Assembly (NCBI RefSeq): GCF_020882245.1
Contig: NC_083597.1
Location: forward strand, 68,178,152 to 68,242,151
Length of the DNA: 64,000 nucleotides
Reading direction: 5' to 3'
From: Rhopalosiphum padi
Taxonomy: Eukaryota > Arthropoda > Insecta > Hemiptera > Aphididae
Part shown: one piece after another, positions 62,122 through 64,000 of the stretch
Layout of the letters: each line of letters starts with the position of its first letter
How positions within the stretch are numbered: the first letter of the stretch is position 1
Position numbers and translations under genes: made by a program
The notes under the pieces: generated by a model
What the model was told of the DNA's origin: nothing
Seen by the model: only the letters and a program-made list of their open reading frames with translations
Databases searched by the model: none

Positions 62122-62910
62122 AGTGGTGAACCTCGCGTGCCCAACAGTCGTCGGCGATTCGTGGTAATTTCAGAAAAATTGACGTTTATAAGGATATTAT
62201 GTGTGTGTGTGCGCGTTTTATTTATGCTCTCGCATGGTATATATTAATATATAAGTAAAATGTGATATATTTTTGGTGCGCAAGGTGCGATGGGATAGAA
62301 TGACTGCGGATATACATCGCGCGGCGACCGAGGAATGATAAATTAAACGGCAGACGGAACACGCCTCGAGCGCCAAATCGTTATACATACGTATAATAAT
62401 ATATGTGTAGGTCTTTGTTTTTGTATTGTCGTCGTAGTTGTTTTAGAACCGCTGCGGCGGCGGCGGACATTAATAAAATACAATATTATTACGACGCGTC
62501 TGAAACGAAAACAAAAGAAAGAAAAAACTTTACTTTCCTCCTGCTCTGCTCGGCACCTTTTCCACAATGCGCTGCCGCCGCGCATGGTCCGGAGACCAAC
62601 GGCAGCGGAATATTAGTGAAACAATAAATAATGACGCGCCGAGTTGTGCGGCGTGCACACTATATATATATTATATTATATTATGTATAGAGGACTCTTT
62701 CTCACTATATATATATATATATATATATATTTACAGGTGAGCCGCCGCCACCGACCCGACCGGACCAACCGTCTGTCTGGAAGTAATTAAAATTTAGATT
62801 AGAAGAGAACCGACGACTACGGCGGCGGCGGCGAATGATGCCTCTGGGGCCTAGCAGCGGATTCCGCTCCCATCCGAACAAAGATAAATCACGCGCTCAA
62901 ACGCCGAAAA
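62122..62910. other. CpG-rich island
   Basis: A GT/GC-rich stretch with CTGCGGCGGCGGCGG near 62452-62466 and GGCGGCGGCGGCG near 62821-62833. A TA tract lies at 62705-62730 and is followed by TTTACAG|GTGAGCCGCC, which reads as an acceptor-like and donor-like site back to back. Frames on both strands (for example 62343-62585 minus) are low-complexity. It is possibly the promoter or first exon region of a gene that extends out of the window. Confidence 0.5.
62705..62730. repeat. (TA)13 microsatellite
   Basis: An uninterrupted TA run inside a CpG-rich island. Confidence 0.95.
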
Positions 62911-64000
62911 AGAATATATTTATATTGTATTCACACACATTTATATTATAAATATATCTCCTATACTTGGTGCTTACACGAAACCCAGAAAATAACGAAT
63001 GTCCCGCGCCATTTTCCAACGCCTGTTGTCTTAAATATTACACACCACGCGCGTGATTTTTTATTATTATCATTATTATACGTATACGACAGAAACGATA
63101 TTACTATATATATGTATATATTTATACAAGCGACAGGTCGTTTAAATAAATTACATTGCGCGGCTTACCTACCCGCGACTGAGATTTATACATTTTTTCG
63201 GGGATACGAGCCTATATACGCCCACTCCACGTTTTGAATTTTTTAACTAAAAATATATACCACGATAACCACGAACACATACCATATACCTATCTATCTG
63301 CGATTTGGGTGTGCGTGTATAGTGTATACGTTGCATCCGGAACGTCGGTGACTACGATGTTACTGATGAATAATATAATAAATTCGGACGCGTATTCGCC
63401 ATAAAAGATTCGGTCACCGTTTTCAGAGTTAATATACGGTTCCGATCGATTTCAAGTTTAAATTTTTTTATTTTTATTTGTTATAAATTACACACAATAT
63501 GTACCACTGTACCAGTAGACCCAATAAGAGTATGAGCTATGTGAAAAAAAAGCAAACACGAACAATTTGAATAAAGAAGCCATCCATTGATGACCCTTCG
63601 TGAGTTTAAACTTACTATAAATTTAGACAGTCGGAAAGTACGAGTATAGCGTTGCGTGTTGCACATTTAAAGTCACATAATCGTTATATAATTTATGTAC
63701 CTACATTGATATCTGTTTTTAGTAGATACCTAATATATTGTATGCACATTTTTTACTACTGATGAGTGTAAACGTAATTATTTCGATTAAAAAAATCTGA
63801 GAAAGTATGAAAAAACACATAGTTGTAAGTGGATTGGCTATTTCAAACAGATTTAGTTGGTGGTGTAGACTATGTAGAGTGCCCATTATTCGCATCTGGG
63901 TATGAATAGTGTCGATACGCAACTCACTCTGGCCATTGACCAGTCAAATCTATTAATAATAATATTGAATATACAATTTAACAATTAGCGTGATTAAACT
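62911..64000. other. non-coding DNA at the window end
   Basis: Mixed composition to about 63420, then AT-rich. On the minus strand an ATG at 63193 is followed after eight codons by a strong donor (GGTAG|GTAAGC, exon end 63169). This is a possible first coding exon too short to call as a gene. Open frames at 63481-63666 and 63719-63922 (minus) have no motif. Confidence 0.45.

Noticed and set aside
63201..63220. TATA-like word upstream of the minus-strand ATG at 63193
   Set aside because: It is too close to the ATG for a transcription start to precede the start codon.

Overview
The window looks like AT-rich nuclear DNA from an insect, most probably an aphid (Hemiptera: Aphididae). The grounds are pattern recognition only. 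There are long runs built from short TAATATTATA-like words, a recurring GTAGGTACCTATA-type word, many TA, CA and TAA/ATT microsatellites, small hAT-type elements, and islands of CpG-rich sequence in an otherwise very AT-rich background. There are no bacterial operons, no CRISPR array, and no rRNA or tRNA gene that I can recognise. I found no intact protein-coding gene of a known family.

The one clear protein-homologous locus is a broken, intron-containing fragment of enolase (6966-7483). It keeps recognisable blocks around the catalytic region, but it has lost the catalytic Glu of the GDEGG motif and carries a frameshift and a premature stop. The other coding calls are low-confidence exon candidates or open frames of unknown identity: 8275-8670, 13913-14081, 20791-20906(-), 22052-22417(-), 24707-25084(-), 30691-30782(-), 35393-35611, 46639-46715, 50978-51215, 55445-55553(-) and 61951-62121. 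They are supported only by an open frame plus, in most cases, a good splice signal. They do not join into a gene model by eye.

Transposon-derived sequence is mostly short and non-autonomous. A 145-bp hAT-type MITE at 57515-57659 has terminal inverted repeats and a near-perfect 8-bp target duplication. Older hAT-like remnants lie at 9209-9429, 40906-41121 and 59555-59640. A possible CAGGGTG-ended MITE lies at 2361-2808. Several stretches look like dispersed repeats, and two pairs are visible inside the window itself (9577-9690 with 20285-20393; 38955-39002 with 48145-48191). No transposase or reverse transcriptase reading frame was seen.

CpG-rich islands of about 0.3-1 kb punctuate the window (about 3.0-3.9, 16.35-17.2, 18.4-19.1, 22.4-23.1, 25.3-26.0, 27.35-28.35, 31.8-32.5, 41.5-41.9, 53.85-54.1 and 62.1-62.9 kb). 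They carry simple CGG/GCC-type triplets, GT/CA tracts and homopolymers. They may be promoters, first exons or regulatory DNA of one or more large-intron genes. The best single core-promoter pattern is at 2809-2873: a TATA-like box, an arthropod Initiator and a correctly spaced DPE. The rest is non-coding AT-rich DNA. I did not find a convincing novel biological system. The most useful leads are the promoter pattern, the enolase fragment, the exon candidates with strong splice sites, and a few perfect palindromes.
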